Shown here one piece after another: positions 35,618 through 43,921 of a stretch of 64,000 nt of DNA. The position numbers and the translations under genes are program-made. The notes under the pieces were generated by a model. That model did no database searches, was not told the DNA's origin, and saw only the letters and a program-made list of their open reading frames with translations. Every line of letters starts with the position of its first letter. Within the stretch, counting starts at the first letter, position 1. Source of the stretch: Lacrimispora amygdalina (GTDB lineage: Bacteria; Bacillota; Clostridia; Lachnospirales; Lachnospiraceae); the NCBI RefSeq assembly GCF_900205965.1, contig NZ_OAOF01000010.1, forward strand, positions 120,263 through 184,262, given 5' to 3'.

Positions 35618-36565
35618 TTATAGAATTTTATTAATCTGATCGCCTTCCATCCACTTTTTCAGGTTCTCAAATACGATATCCGCTCTTAACTTCATAGATT
35701 CTGCAGAAGCAAATGCGATATGAGGAGTAACAATGGTATTCTTGCTGTTTAATAATGGGTGTGCAGGATCAATGGGTGGTTCGTTCTCAAAAACATCGAT
35801 TCCAGCTCCTGCAAGATAGCCATTGTTTAAAGCCTCTGCAAGGGCTTCAGAATCCACAACAGGACCTCTTGCGGCATTAATGATAAAAGCTCCCCGTTTC
35901 ATTTTGGCAATCGTATCCCGGTTGATCAAATGACGGGAATCCTCATTCAATGGACAGTGGAGACTTACGAGATCGGAGTTGGAGAGGAGTTCTTCCAGAG
36001 ATACGAATTCAATGAAGTCCGGTTCGTTTCCACTAATGTTTCGTTTGTATCCGAGCACGCGGCATCCAAAGGCTTTGCAAAGCTGGGCGGTCCTTGTACC
36101 GATTGCACCGGTTCCGATAATTCCCACTGTTTTACCCTTCAGTTCAAAGCCTGTCAGACCATCCTTTGTCTTACCTTCCCGGCAGCGGGCATCTGTTTTT
36201 ATCACATTGCGAAGAAGTGAGAGCATAAGGCCTAATGTTAGTTCTGCTACAGCTTCTGTTGAGTAACCGGCGGCATTGCTCACTGAAATATGCCTGCTCT
36301 CCGCAGCTTCCAGATCTACATGATCAACACCTGTAAATGCAACATCTATAAATTTTAAGTTCTTACAGGCATTTATTACTTCTCCGCCCAGAGGCATGTT
36401 GGCAATCATTATGACATCGGCATCCTGAGCTTCTTCAATCTGAACTTTCGTATCCGTATTCTTTTCAAAAGCTTTAAAACTGTGACCTGCATCGATGAAT
36501 GGTCTGGCATATTCATTCAGCAGGCTGTCTGGAATCCCAAGAGATTCTAATAGTACGATATTCAT
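35618..36565 (-). CDS. D-2-hydroxyacid dehydrogenase, NAD-dependent
   Basis: A 315-residue D-isomer-specific dehydrogenase. It has the Rossmann motif VGIIGTGAIGTRTAQ, catalytic Arg in NAARGPVVD, Glu in GIDVFENEPP and His in TPHIAFAS. It interconverts a 2-oxo acid and a D-2-hydroxy acid in the cytosol with NAD(H). The start at 36565 follows GGAGTGAACCAT. It lies downstream of the amine oxidase and binding-protein genes on the same strand, and could reduce the 2-oxo acid made by oxidative deamination (inference). Exact substrate unknown. Confidence 0.88.
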   Translation of the reverse strand: MNIVLLESLGIPDSLLNEYARPFIDAGHSFKAFEKNTDTKVQIEEAQDADVIMIANMPLGGEVINACKNLKFIDVAFTGVDHVDLEAAESRHISVSNAAGYSTEAVAELTLGLMLSLLRNVIKTDARCREGKTKDGLTGFELKGKTVGIIGTGAIGTRTAQLCKAFGCRVLGYKRNISGNEPDFIEFVSLEELLSNSDLVSLHCPLNEDSRHLINRDTIAKMKRGAFIINAARGPVVDSEALAEALNNGYLAGAGIDVFENEPPIDPAHPLLNSKNTIVTPHIAFASAESMKLRADIVFENLKKWMEGDQINKIL

Positions 36566-36642
36566 ATGGTTCACTCCGATCATTTGTTAAATTACAGGAC
36601 TAGATAAAATGACCCTGCAAAAATAATTATAGCACCAGACTG

Positions 36643-38330
36643 CTAAATAAAAAAGGAATAATTGTGAAAAGAACAGGCCAGCTGATTGGCGGCATTCATA
36701 CCTGTATACAGTGCTCCCTGCATCCAGGCATGCTTTGTGGACAAATGTTCACCGGCAAAGAAAATCCTCTGATTAAATTCAGGCTTTAGTATTTCATAAG
36801 CAAACAACTGTTTCTGACCCGGGAGTGACTCAGCAAAAGCCCCACGGTTATAAGGCTCATTATCCCAGACCACTGTCTTATGGTCTGCCACAATGGAATC
36901 TAAGAATCCTCCTGGCAATCCGTGAACTTCCTCCACGCTTTCTTTTATATATTCAAATCTAAGATTTTCTTTCATATTTCCCACTCTAGTCGCATTCATA
37001 TGATAATTATAGGAAGCGGTCAGTACACCCGGTTCATGGGGCGGGCAGGAAGAAAGATCCGGACATAGAAGGTGATCTCCCGGATAGAAGATGTATTGAA
37101 TCGGCAGATCTGTCCGTGAAAATCCTCCCACCATTCGCCCATAATCGGTATCCTGTTCCCAAAATCGTTCCTTGCATAAAAAGAAGGTCTTTTGTGAATT
37201 CGTATAATTATATTCTAAAATAGCCTGCATTTTTCGATTGCTGAAACGTGGTTTGATGTCTACTTCCCTCAGAGTGGAGTAAGGGATTGCACATACAACG
37301 TAATCATAAGCTTCGGCAGTGCTGCTTAAATCCTGCACATTGCGGTGGGTCAGTACAATCTTGCTGCTGTTTTGCATCTCATAAATGCCTGTTACCGTCT
37401 GACCCGGCCAGTAAGTAACTGTACCCAGCCTGGAGGATGGAATCGTTTGATATTGGGGTGGTTTGTCAGTATAGAAAGACTGGATAAATGCATATGGCAG
37501 GTTTACAATTCCACCTTCTATGGTATAGGTGTTACGGTAGTCCATGGTATACTCTTCCTGAACGGTTTCAGCGTAACTGATATCAAGTAAAGCTCCGGTT
37601 CCCGGATCCACTCCCGAGATCAGGCTGATTGCTCCCTGGCTTAAACCCAGATTTTCCAGAGTCTGCCGGACGGAATAGTTTGCAAGAGTCAGATATTCAG
37701 GGGAATACTTTGGCAGAATCTGTATTAGCTCTGAACGGATATCAGGGGGAGCTGCAACATCGGATACAAAAAGGCATAGTCATTCAGTTCCGGCCAGGGA
37801 GTGTTTTGCTCCTGGGGAGTTAAATTGTACAGAGGGTAAAGAATCTGTTCGATGGAGTCTGTTGTTCTCAAACGGGTGTTGTGTACATATAAAAAATTGT
37901 TGCGCTTCCTTAAAGTCAGAGGAAGGGTATTTAAGCCGAACAAATTGATGTAGTGCCAGGTAGTCTGGTGGGTGACCGGTATTCTGTGAGCGCCGAATTC
38001 GTTATAATATTTACCTTCCGCATCAAAATAGTATGTATAAACTCTTCCTCCGATTCTGCTGTCATTTGCCTCCAGTATCGTAATGTCGGCTCCCAGCTTT
38101 CTAAGCTCGAATGCAGCGGATAAACCGGCAAGGCCTCCACCGATTACGCCGATTTTTACACCTTTTAGTTCTCCCGGCTGTGCATAATTTGTAATATCCG
38201 GGGGAGGACTGAGTAAACGGACAATATATTCGTAATCTTCCGGCCGGCCAGCGGTTTCCAATGAATTTCTGATCATTTCCTGCCGTTGTTCATTGGTGGG
38301 ATTCAATACCTGATTTAATGGAATTTCCAT
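36643..38330 (-). pseudogene. Flavin amine oxidase (L-amino-acid-oxidase-like), frameshifted
   Basis: Two minus-strand frames make one flavoenzyme. The 38330-37725 part (201 aa) has the FAD-binding motif VIGGGLAGLSAAFELRKLGA and the GG doublet RIGGRVYTYYFD. It runs into a stop after PELNDYAFLYPM. Shifting one base at an A5 run (37768-37772) restores SDVAAPPDIRSELIQILPKY and joins seamlessly to the 37611-36643 part, which ends with the substrate/FAD domain IFFAGEHLSTKHAWMQGALY. The intact protein would be about 560 residues. The shift is at a homopolymer, so a sequencing error, slippage or a real mutation are all possible. The enzyme class uses O2, which is odd for an anaerobe. Confidence 0.85.
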
Positions 38331-38358
38331 AGATTATACCTCATAATGTCACTGCTAC

Positions 38359-38389
38359 AAGGGGACAATTGCCTGCGCAATGTCCCCTT
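38359..38389. repeat. Inverted repeat between binding-protein and amine-oxidase genes
   Basis: AAGGGGACA and TGTCCCCTT form a 9-base stem around ATTGCCTGCGCA. On the minus strand it follows the binding-protein stop without a good T run; on the plus strand it is followed by TTTCCTTTTT. It may lower read-through into the oxidase gene or stabilise the mRNA. Confidence 0.5.
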
Positions 38390-38402
38390 TCCTTTTTACG
38401 GT

Positions 38403-39410
38403 TTATTTTACTGCCTTCTCAGAAAACTCTGTTGTTACCAGTTCTTCATAAGGAACCCGGTCTTTTAGCTGCCCGGCCTCCTCCAGAATATTCTCTAAAA
38501 GCTCAAAGCTGTCTTTGTTAAATACCGTATCTTTTTTCCATGTATCCTGGGCTTTGTAACGGTCTACGATGGCTGCAATGGTTTTTACGTCGGTTTCCTT
38601 GAACTGGGGCTGTATTACCTTTGCAATTTCTTCAGAAGAATGAGAATTTACGTATTCCAGGCCTTTTTGAATTGCATTGGTGAATTTTTGTACCGTCTCA
38701 GGATTCTTAGCCAGATAACTTTTCCTGACACTGTAAGCAGTGTAGGGAACATAACCGGAGTCTACACCAAGAGAAGCGACGACAAAGCCATTTCCTTCTT
38801 TTTCCAGTCCTGTAGCAAATGGTTCAAATTCAACGGTATAATCAGCATCGTCGCTGGTAAAGGCAGCGGCTGTCAATCCAAAGTTGATACTTTGATCAAT
38901 GGTAAGATCAGCAGCAGGATCAATTCCGTTCTTTTTCAGAATGTATTCAAATACCATCTGCGGCATACCGCCGGCTCTGCCGCCCAGTACTTTTTTCCCT
39001 TTTAAGTCCGTCCATTTAAATTCAGGCTGTTCACTTCTTCCAACAAGGAAATTGCCTGCACGCTGTGTCAGCTGGGCAAAATTAACTGCGTAATCCTGGG
39101 AACCGTTTGCATAAGTATAAATTGAGGCCTCAGAGCCCATAAAGCCGATATCTGCATCACCAGATATGAGAGCAGTCATAACCTTATCAGCGCCTGCTCC
39201 GTTTACTAAGGTCAGATGAATGCCCTCGTCCTCAAAATACCCCAGTTCAATGGCTGCATACTGGGGGGCATAAAAGATGGAATGGGCAACTTCATTTAAT
39301 TTGACCGGGGTTAAGTCCGACGAATCAGCTTTTGAACCACAGGCGGTTAAACTTAGCAATGACACTCCGGTAAGAATGGCCATTATAAAAGAGTGACAGG
39401 CTTTTCTCAT
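38403..39410 (-). CDS. NMT1/SsuA-like ABC substrate-binding lipoprotein
   Basis: A 335-residue lipoprotein. The signal peptide ends in the lipobox LLSLTACGSK (Cys about 24). The mature domain begins PVKLNEVAHSIFYAPQYAAIELGYFEDEGI, the pattern of NMT1/THI5 and taurine/alkanesulfonate binding proteins, and contains GADKVMTALISGDADIGFMG. It would bind a small N- or S-containing molecule outside the membrane. No ATPase or permease gene is adjacent, so it is an orphan that must use a remote transporter. It is the first full gene of a minus-strand group with the amine oxidase and hydroxyacid dehydrogenase. Confidence 0.9.
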   Translation of the reverse strand: MRKACHSFIMAILTGVSLLSLTACGSKADSSDLTPVKLNEVAHSIFYAPQYAAIELGYFEDEGIHLTLVNGAGADKVMTALISGDADIGFMGSEASIYTYANGSQDYAVNFAQLTQRAGNFLVGRSEQPEFKWTDLKGKKVLGGRAGGMPQMVFEYILKKNGIDPAADLTIDQSINFGLTAAAFTSDDADYTVEFEPFATGLEKEGNGFVVASLGVDSGYVPYTAYSVRKSYLAKNPETVQKFTNAIQKGLEYVNSHSSEEIAKVIQPQFKETDVKTIAAIVDRYKAQDTWKKDTVFNKDSFELLENILEEAGQLKDRVPYEELVTTEFSEKAVK

Positions 39411-39484
39411 AAAATCCTCCTTATCAAATCTTAATACTACATTGTATTGCTGTTATATAGGAAAGTACCTTGTCTTAAAAAATT

Positions 39485-39616
39485 TTAAAGCATAAAGATC
39501 TGGGTGGATACATGGAAAAAAAGAGGTCTGATTTGTTTCCTGGACGTTGTTCTGCATCCGGACAGGCATCCGGCGACCATAAATGCGGTCAAAAAGATTG
39601 CAATTACTTTTTTCAT
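39485..39616 (-). CDS. Short lipoprotein-like peptide (possible remnant)
   Basis: A 43-residue ORF reading MKKVIAIFLTAFMVAGCLSG, then CRTTSRKQIRPLFFHVSTQI. The N-terminus is a good lipoprotein signal with lipobox MVAGC, preceded by GGAGGAGAATCAA, but the remainder is short and not typical. It may be a real small lipoprotein or the truncated start of a second binding protein similar to the one downstream. Confidence 0.45.
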   Translation of the reverse strand: MKKVIAIFLTAFMVAGCLSGCRTTSRKQIRPLFFHVSTQIFML

Positions 39617-39769
39617 TTGATTCTCCTCCATTCATCCTCCTAGTAAATTCTATGATATCAGACAGGCAGAGTTTACGATGGAATCGATATTTTCTTATTT
39701 TAAGATGGTATATACGGTAAAACTGTGATATACTGCTATAGTAAAATTTACAAAAGCAGGAGAAATGCA

Positions 39770-40579
39770 ATGAGATATCGAATGATAGTGCTTGATTTGG
39801 ATGGGACGCTGACGAACCGGGATAAAGAGATCACACCCAGAACAAAAGAAGCACTTTTTGAATTGCAACGGTTGGGCGGAGTGATTGTTCTGGCTTCGGG
39901 CCGTCCAACATATGGAGTCATGCCTGTTGCAAGAGAATTAAGGCTTCATGAGACTGGCGGTTATATCTTATCCTTTAACGGAGGACGCATCATAGACTGT
40001 AAAACGGGAGATACCATTTTTGCAAAGGAACTGCCGGTTGCTTCCAACCAGAAGATCATTCGCATGGCAAAGGAATATGGTGTAAATATCTTAACCTATG
40101 AAGATGACTTAATCATAACCGGGAATGCGGACGATGAGTATGTAGGTAAGGAAGCTGCAATTAATAAGCTGGAGGTCAGGCAAGTGGACGATATGGAAAG
40201 CTACGTTAGATTTCCTGTGGTGAAATATCTGATGCTGGAAGAGGGAGATTATATGGCCATGATAGAACCCAGGGTTAAGGCAGCACTGGGACGTGATTAC
40301 AGCGTATACCGGTCTGAACCATATTTTCTTGAGATTCTGCCAAAAGGGATTGATAAAGCAGCAAGTCTGGAGCGGCTTCTTGAAAAACTTCATATGAGCC
40401 GTGAGGAGATGATTGCCTGCGGCGACGGCTACAATGATTTATCCATGATCCAGTACGCCGGGCTTGGTGTAGCCATGGAGAATGCAGTTTTACCAGTGAG
40501 AATGGCGGCGGATTATGTGACTGCTTCCAATAATGATGACGGAATCGCTTTGGTAGTGGAAAAATTTATGCTTTCCTGA
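39770..40579 (+). CDS. Cof-type HAD phosphatase
   Basis: A 269-residue HAD-superfamily hydrolase, Cof/IIB subfamily. Motif I is VLDLDGTLTN (Asp9 nucleophile, Asp11), motif II LASGRPTYG, and the late motif CGDGYNDLSMIQYAG supplies the Mg-binding acids. A large C2 cap lies in residues 80-200. It dephosphorylates sugar phosphates or cofactor intermediates in the cytosol; the substrate cannot be assigned. The ATG at 39770 is 7 bases after AGGAG; the upstream ATG at 39725 has no ribosome site. It is divergent from the binding-protein group. Confidence 0.9.
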   Translation: MRYRMIVLDLDGTLTNRDKEITPRTKEALFELQRLGGVIVLASGRPTYGVMPVARELRLHETGGYILSFNGGRIIDCKTGDTIFAKELPVASNQKIIRMAKEYGVNILTYEDDLIITGNADDEYVGKEAAINKLEVRQVDDMESYVRFPVVKYLMLEEGDYMAMIEPRVKAALGRDYSVYRSEPYFLEILPKGIDKAASLERLLEKLHMSREEMIACGDGYNDLSMIQYAGLGVAMENAVLPVRMAADYVTASNNDDGIALVVEKFMLS

Positions 40580-40659
40580 TATCTCAGGGGGTGGATTTTA
40601 TAACGTTAATATGTTAATATACAGATAGACCATAAGGAATAAAAAGGGGATAGATCTCA

Positions 40660-40959
40660 ATGAATAAAAAAATTAAGACAGATGCGGTTGACCATCTGTT
40701 TGAAGCTATTTTAACCTTAAAAACACCGGAGGAGTGTTATACGTTTTTTGAGGATGTGTGTACAGTCAATGAATTATTAAGCTTATCCCAACGTTATGAA
40801 GTGGCGAAGATGCTTCGTGAAGGCAGAACTTATCTGGAAATTGCAGAGAAGACAGGAGCCTCCACTGCGACCATCAGCCGTGTGAACCGTTCTTTAAACT
40901 ACGGTAATGACGGATATGATATGGTATTTAAGCGTCTGGAAGAGAAGAAAGAGATATAA
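40660..40959 (+). CDS. YerC/YecD family TrpR-like DNA-binding protein
   Basis: A 99-residue protein with the TrpR-like helix-turn-helix: CTVNELLSLSQRYEVAKMLR, then YLEIAEKTGASTATISRVNR. This small family (YerC in Bacillus) is widespread in Firmicutes. It lacks the tryptophan pocket context of TrpR, so its ligand is unknown. AAAAAGGGGATAG precedes the ATG. It ends at a bidirectional terminator. Confidence 0.9.
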   Translation: MNKKIKTDAVDHLFEAILTLKTPEECYTFFEDVCTVNELLSLSQRYEVAKMLREGRTYLEIAEKTGASTATISRVNRSLNYGNDGYDMVFKRLEEKKEI

Positions 40960-40964
40960 TAAAG

Positions 40965-41012
40965 CAGGGGACAAGTCCGTTTTCCGGTTCTTGTCCCCTG
41001 TTCGTTTATTTT
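40965..41012 (+). terminator. Bidirectional terminator between yerC-like and DUF1836 genes
   Basis: CAGGGGACAAG (40965-40975) and CTTGTCCCCTG (40990-41000) form a perfect 11-base stem followed by TTCGTTTATTTTTTC. It serves convergent genes. Confidence 0.88.
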
Positions 41013-41620
41013 TTCTTCTTAGATGCCTGGTCCTCTCCTAAGCTGTCTATAAGCTGCTCGATTACCTGTTTCTTTATATATACATCAAAAGATAATTCAC
41101 AGATCCAGGAAAAAAGCTGTAAGTATTCCAGATCATCGCCCTCAATTCCTTTATCTTCAAAGGTTTTGCTGGAATGCTGGTACTTTTCCAGTATGTCGGA
41201 TTTGATTCGTTTTAAATCAGTCTCTTCCTGAGAGAAGATCTCTTTGTAGATGGCTTCTAAAGGCATGCCGTTAGAAGGATTAAAGTGTTTTTCGGTAATG
41301 GGATTAAATAGCTGTTCAATATCATGAAATGATAATAAATTTTTAAAATAATAGATGAATATAAGAAGAAGCATATGTTCTTTCGTATATTTTTTTTTAC
41401 AGGGAGCCGGAAGAAGATTGTTCTTCGCATAGTTGTTGATCATCGTCTTTGTTAAGACCTTATCATCAGGGTAACGTTTCGTATCACTCAAATGCTTATC
41501 CATGAAAGTAGTGACCTGATCCATATATAAATCAATATTTGGTATGGCTTCCGGCTTAATATACCGCAATCCATCCAGATGCTCTAAGATATCCTGCATT
41601 CGCTCTTCGTTGGTTTTCAT
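41006..41620 (-). CDS. DUF1836 protein
   Basis: A 204-residue protein. The central part, DDKVLTKTMINNYAKNNLLP, then YTKEHMLLLIFIYYFKNLLS, is the DUF1836 pattern, which resembles a MerR-like winged helix and is common in Lachnospiraceae and other Clostridia. No membrane segment. The ATG at 41620 follows CGGAGGACAT; an in-frame ATG at 41638 lies upstream of that site. The last residues (DQASKKKK) are strongly basic. Probably a DNA-binding regulator (inference). Confidence 0.82.
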   Translation of the reverse strand: MKTNEERMQDILEHLDGLRYIKPEAIPNIDLYMDQVTTFMDKHLSDTKRYPDDKVLTKTMINNYAKNNLLPAPCKKKYTKEHMLLLIFIYYFKNLLSFHDIEQLFNPITEKHFNPSNGMPLEAIYKEIFSQEETDLKRIKSDILEKYQHSSKTFEDKGIEGDDLEYLQLFSWICELSFDVYIKKQVIEQLIDSLGEDQASKKKK

Positions 41621-41758
41621 ATGTCCTCCGTTCTGCACGGAATTGCTCCGTACATGTGATAATCCCCTTCATCATATTATATAGTATTCAATACCAGATG
41701 ACAAGGGGGAAAAACACCCCCTGAGCTAAAATTTTTTGAGTACACCAAAAAGATTTTC

Positions 41759-41786
41759 TTGACATTTAAGGAATGTGTGTTAATCT
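41759..41786 (+). promoter_or_regulatory. SigA-type promoter for ridA
   Basis: A perfect TTGACA (41759-41764), 16-base spacer and TAATCT (41781-41786), 40 bases before the start codon. A small GC hairpin (AGGGGG/CCCCCT, 41704-41722) lies upstream. Confidence 0.6.
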
Positions 41787-41825
41787 AGAATTATCATTGT
41801 AATGAACGAAAGGAGATACATAATT

Positions 41826-42209
41826 ATGAAAAAAGTTTTGGCGACAGAAAAGGCTCCGGCAGCAATCGGTCCTTATTCTCAGGGAGTTCGCGGAGGCGAT
41901 TATGTGTTCGTTTCCGGTCAGCTTCCCATAGACCCGGCTACCGGTACATTTGCAGGTGAGGATATTGCAGCTCAGACGAGACAGTCTTTGACAAATATAA
42001 AGGCAATACTGGAAAGCGGTGGTTTAACTATGGAGAACGTGGTTAAAACAACCGTATTATTAAAGGATATTAATGATTTTGCGGCAATGAATGAAGTTTA
42101 TGCAACCTTCTTTCAGGGAGAATGTCCTGCCAGAGCAGCATTTGGAGTGGCAGCTCTTCCAAAAGATGCATTAGTGGAAATCGAAGCCATTGCCTATTGC
42201 GGAGAATAA
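41826..42209 (+). CDS. ridA: RidA family enamine/imine deaminase
   Basis: A 127-residue protein of the YjgF/YER057c/UK114 family. It has [38 protein letters not shown] and the active-site Arg in CPARAAFGV. It hydrolyses reactive 2-aminoacrylate and related enamines released by PLP enzymes to 2-oxo acids, acting as a homotrimer in the cytosol. The ATG at 41826 is about 10 bases after AAAGGAGA. It is monocistronic with its own promoter; the next 250 bases hold no gene I can support. Confidence 0.93.
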   Translation: MKKVLATEKAPAAIGPYSQGVRGGDYVFVSGQLPIDPATGTFAGEDIAAQTRQSLTNIKAILESGGLTMENVVKTTVLLKDINDFAAMNEVYATFFQGECPARAAFGVAALPKDALVEIEAIAYCGE

Positions 42210-42460
42210 AAGCAATACGGTTTAAAGGACAGGGGGTGCCATATTTTGGTATTCCCTATTTTGCGTTGTACCAGATTTTGTCCCTTCCAGGCAATAAGAA
42301 GGAGCAGGATGTAGAAATAAAGGGCTTTTTGCGAAAGAAATGGGTTGCATATTGGCAGACATATATTATAATTAATTGAGGAAGCTCGATTAGTCCGTTT
42401 TTTTATCTTAATAAAGTAATTGAATCCAGTAATTTTAGCAGGGAAGTTGGTACTTAAAGG

Positions 42461-43777
42461 ATGAGATGTGAAGAAACGGCAGAAGAATATATAAGCCGTA
42501 TCCCAATGTGGACGAAAAAAAAGAATTCACTGGAAGTGATTCGGACGTTTCTGATGGAGCTTGGCGAGCCGGATGAAGCTATGAGAATTATTCATGTAGC
42601 GGGGACGAATGGAAAAGGTTCTGTATGCGCCTTTCTGCAGTCCGTCTGTTTACAGGCAGGATATCAGGTGGGTACCTTTACCTCTCCTCATCTCATGGAT
42701 ATCAGAGAACGGTTTTGTGTAAATGGAGAGATGACTTCTGAATCAGCCTTTTCAGACAGCTTTCAGACTGTACAGGCACTTTCAGAACGTATGATGAAAA
42801 GAGGGTACAGCCATCCGTCTTACTTTGAATTTTTATTCTATATGGCTATGGATTTATTCCGGAAATTAAACGTTGATCTTGTGATTCTGGAAGTGGGACT
42901 GGGCGGAAGGCTGGACACGACCAATGTCATCCGGCACCCGCTGGTATCCGTTATCACTTCTGTCAGTCTGGATCATATGGAATATTTAGGTGATACACTA
43001 GAAAAGATTGCCTCGGAGAAGGCAGGAATCATTAAGAAGAAGACTCCTGTGGTCTTTGACGGGAACCAGCAGAATGTTGCTGAAGTGATCACGAAAAAGG
43101 CTGTGGAACAGGAAGCGCCTTATTATGATACAAACAGCCGCTGTTATCGGATAATCCGATTTGAAAACAATCGCTTTTATGTGGAATTTACAGGTGTGAA
43201 TGGACATATCTATCAGGCGGTTATTCCTTCTCCGGCCAGATACCAGGTAATGAATGCGCTGTTAGCATTGCGGGCAGCGGAAATTTCCGGATTACTGAGT
43301 GAAGAACGGGCCGAAGAGCAGATCAGAGAAGGCTTTTTGCGAATGAAGTGGCCGGCAAGGATGGAAGAGGTATGTCCGGGAGTATTTTTGGATGGAGCAC
43401 ATAATCCGGGAGGAATTGAGGAGTTTGTCTGGACAGCGTTAAACCTGTGCACAGACAGGAAAAAAAGAGCAAATCTTTTATTTTCTGCTGTATCCGATAA
43501 GAATTATCATGATATGATAAAGAGGATCGTGAACGGTCTGCCTTTAGATGAAGTGGCAGTGACTCATATCGATTCTGACAGGGGATTAGAAACAGATGTA
43601 GTTTTTCGGGAGTTTGAGGAAGCAGCCTGCTGCACAATTACAGGTTTTCCAGGCGCAGAGGAGGCATTTTTCTATATGCTTGATAAACAGGATGACGATC
43701 ACCTCCTGTTTTGTGCAGGCTCTCTTTATTTAATGGGTGAATTAAAAGCAGCTTTAAGGAGGAATGGATATGATTGA
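42461..43777 (+). CDS. folC: Folylpolyglutamate / dihydrofolate synthase
   Basis: A 438-residue Mur-ligase-like ATPase. The P-loop is IHVAGTNGKGSVCAF (about residues 43-57), then FTSPHLMDIRERFCVNG, LGGRLDTTNVI and the C-terminal domain with FLDGAHNPGGIEEFV. It adds glutamate to folates in the cytosol. It overlaps the next small gene by 8 bases and is followed by the TPR protein, forming a three-gene unit. Confidence 0.94.
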   Translation: MRCEETAEEYISRIPMWTKKKNSLEVIRTFLMELGEPDEAMRIIHVAGTNGKGSVCAFLQSVCLQAGYQVGTFTSPHLMDIRERFCVNGEMTSESAFSDSFQTVQALSERMMKRGYSHPSYFEFLFYMAMDLFRKLNVDLVILEVGLGGRLDTTNVIRHPLVSVITSVSLDHMEYLGDTLEKIASEKAGIIKKKTPVVFDGNQQNVAEVITKKAVEQEAPYYDTNSRCYRIIRFENNRFYVEFTGVNGHIYQAVIPSPARYQVMNALLALRAAEISGLLSEERAEEQIREGFLRMKWPARMEEVCPGVFLDGAHNPGGIEEFVWTALNLCTDRKKRANLLFSAVSDKNYHDMIKRIVNGLPLDEVAVTHIDSDRGLETDVVFREFEEAACCTITGFPGAEEAFFYMLDKQDDDHLLFCAGSLYLMGELKAALRRNGYD

Positions 43778-43910
43778 TTTTGATTCTGAGATGAATGAGT
43801 ACAGGCCCAGCCTGGAGGTTGATGCAGTGGAGGATGCCATTGTAAGAAGTGATATCACCGATATGAACGATCTTATAATGAATCTGATAAAAGAAGTCAC
43901 CAAGGAATAG
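43770..43910 (+). CDS. 46-residue acidic protein overlapping folC
   Basis: MIDFDSEMNEYRPSLEVDAV, then EDAIVRSDITDMNDLIMNLI and KEVTKE. It is strongly acidic and helical. AAGGAGG before the ATG lies within the folC 3' end and the first 8 bases overlap folC, a coupled-translation layout. The next gene starts 11 bases after its stop. No family recognised; its conservation between folC and the TPR gene would be the test. Confidence 0.65.
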   Translation: MIDFDSEMNEYRPSLEVDAVEDAIVRSDITDMNDLIMNLIKEVTKE

Positions 43911-43921
43911 GCGGATAGAAT

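Noticed and set aside
42122..42379. 85-residue ORF overlapping ridA and the following spacer
   Set aside because: It starts inside ridA in another frame without a ribosome site; the 250-base spacer before folC otherwise holds nothing I can support.
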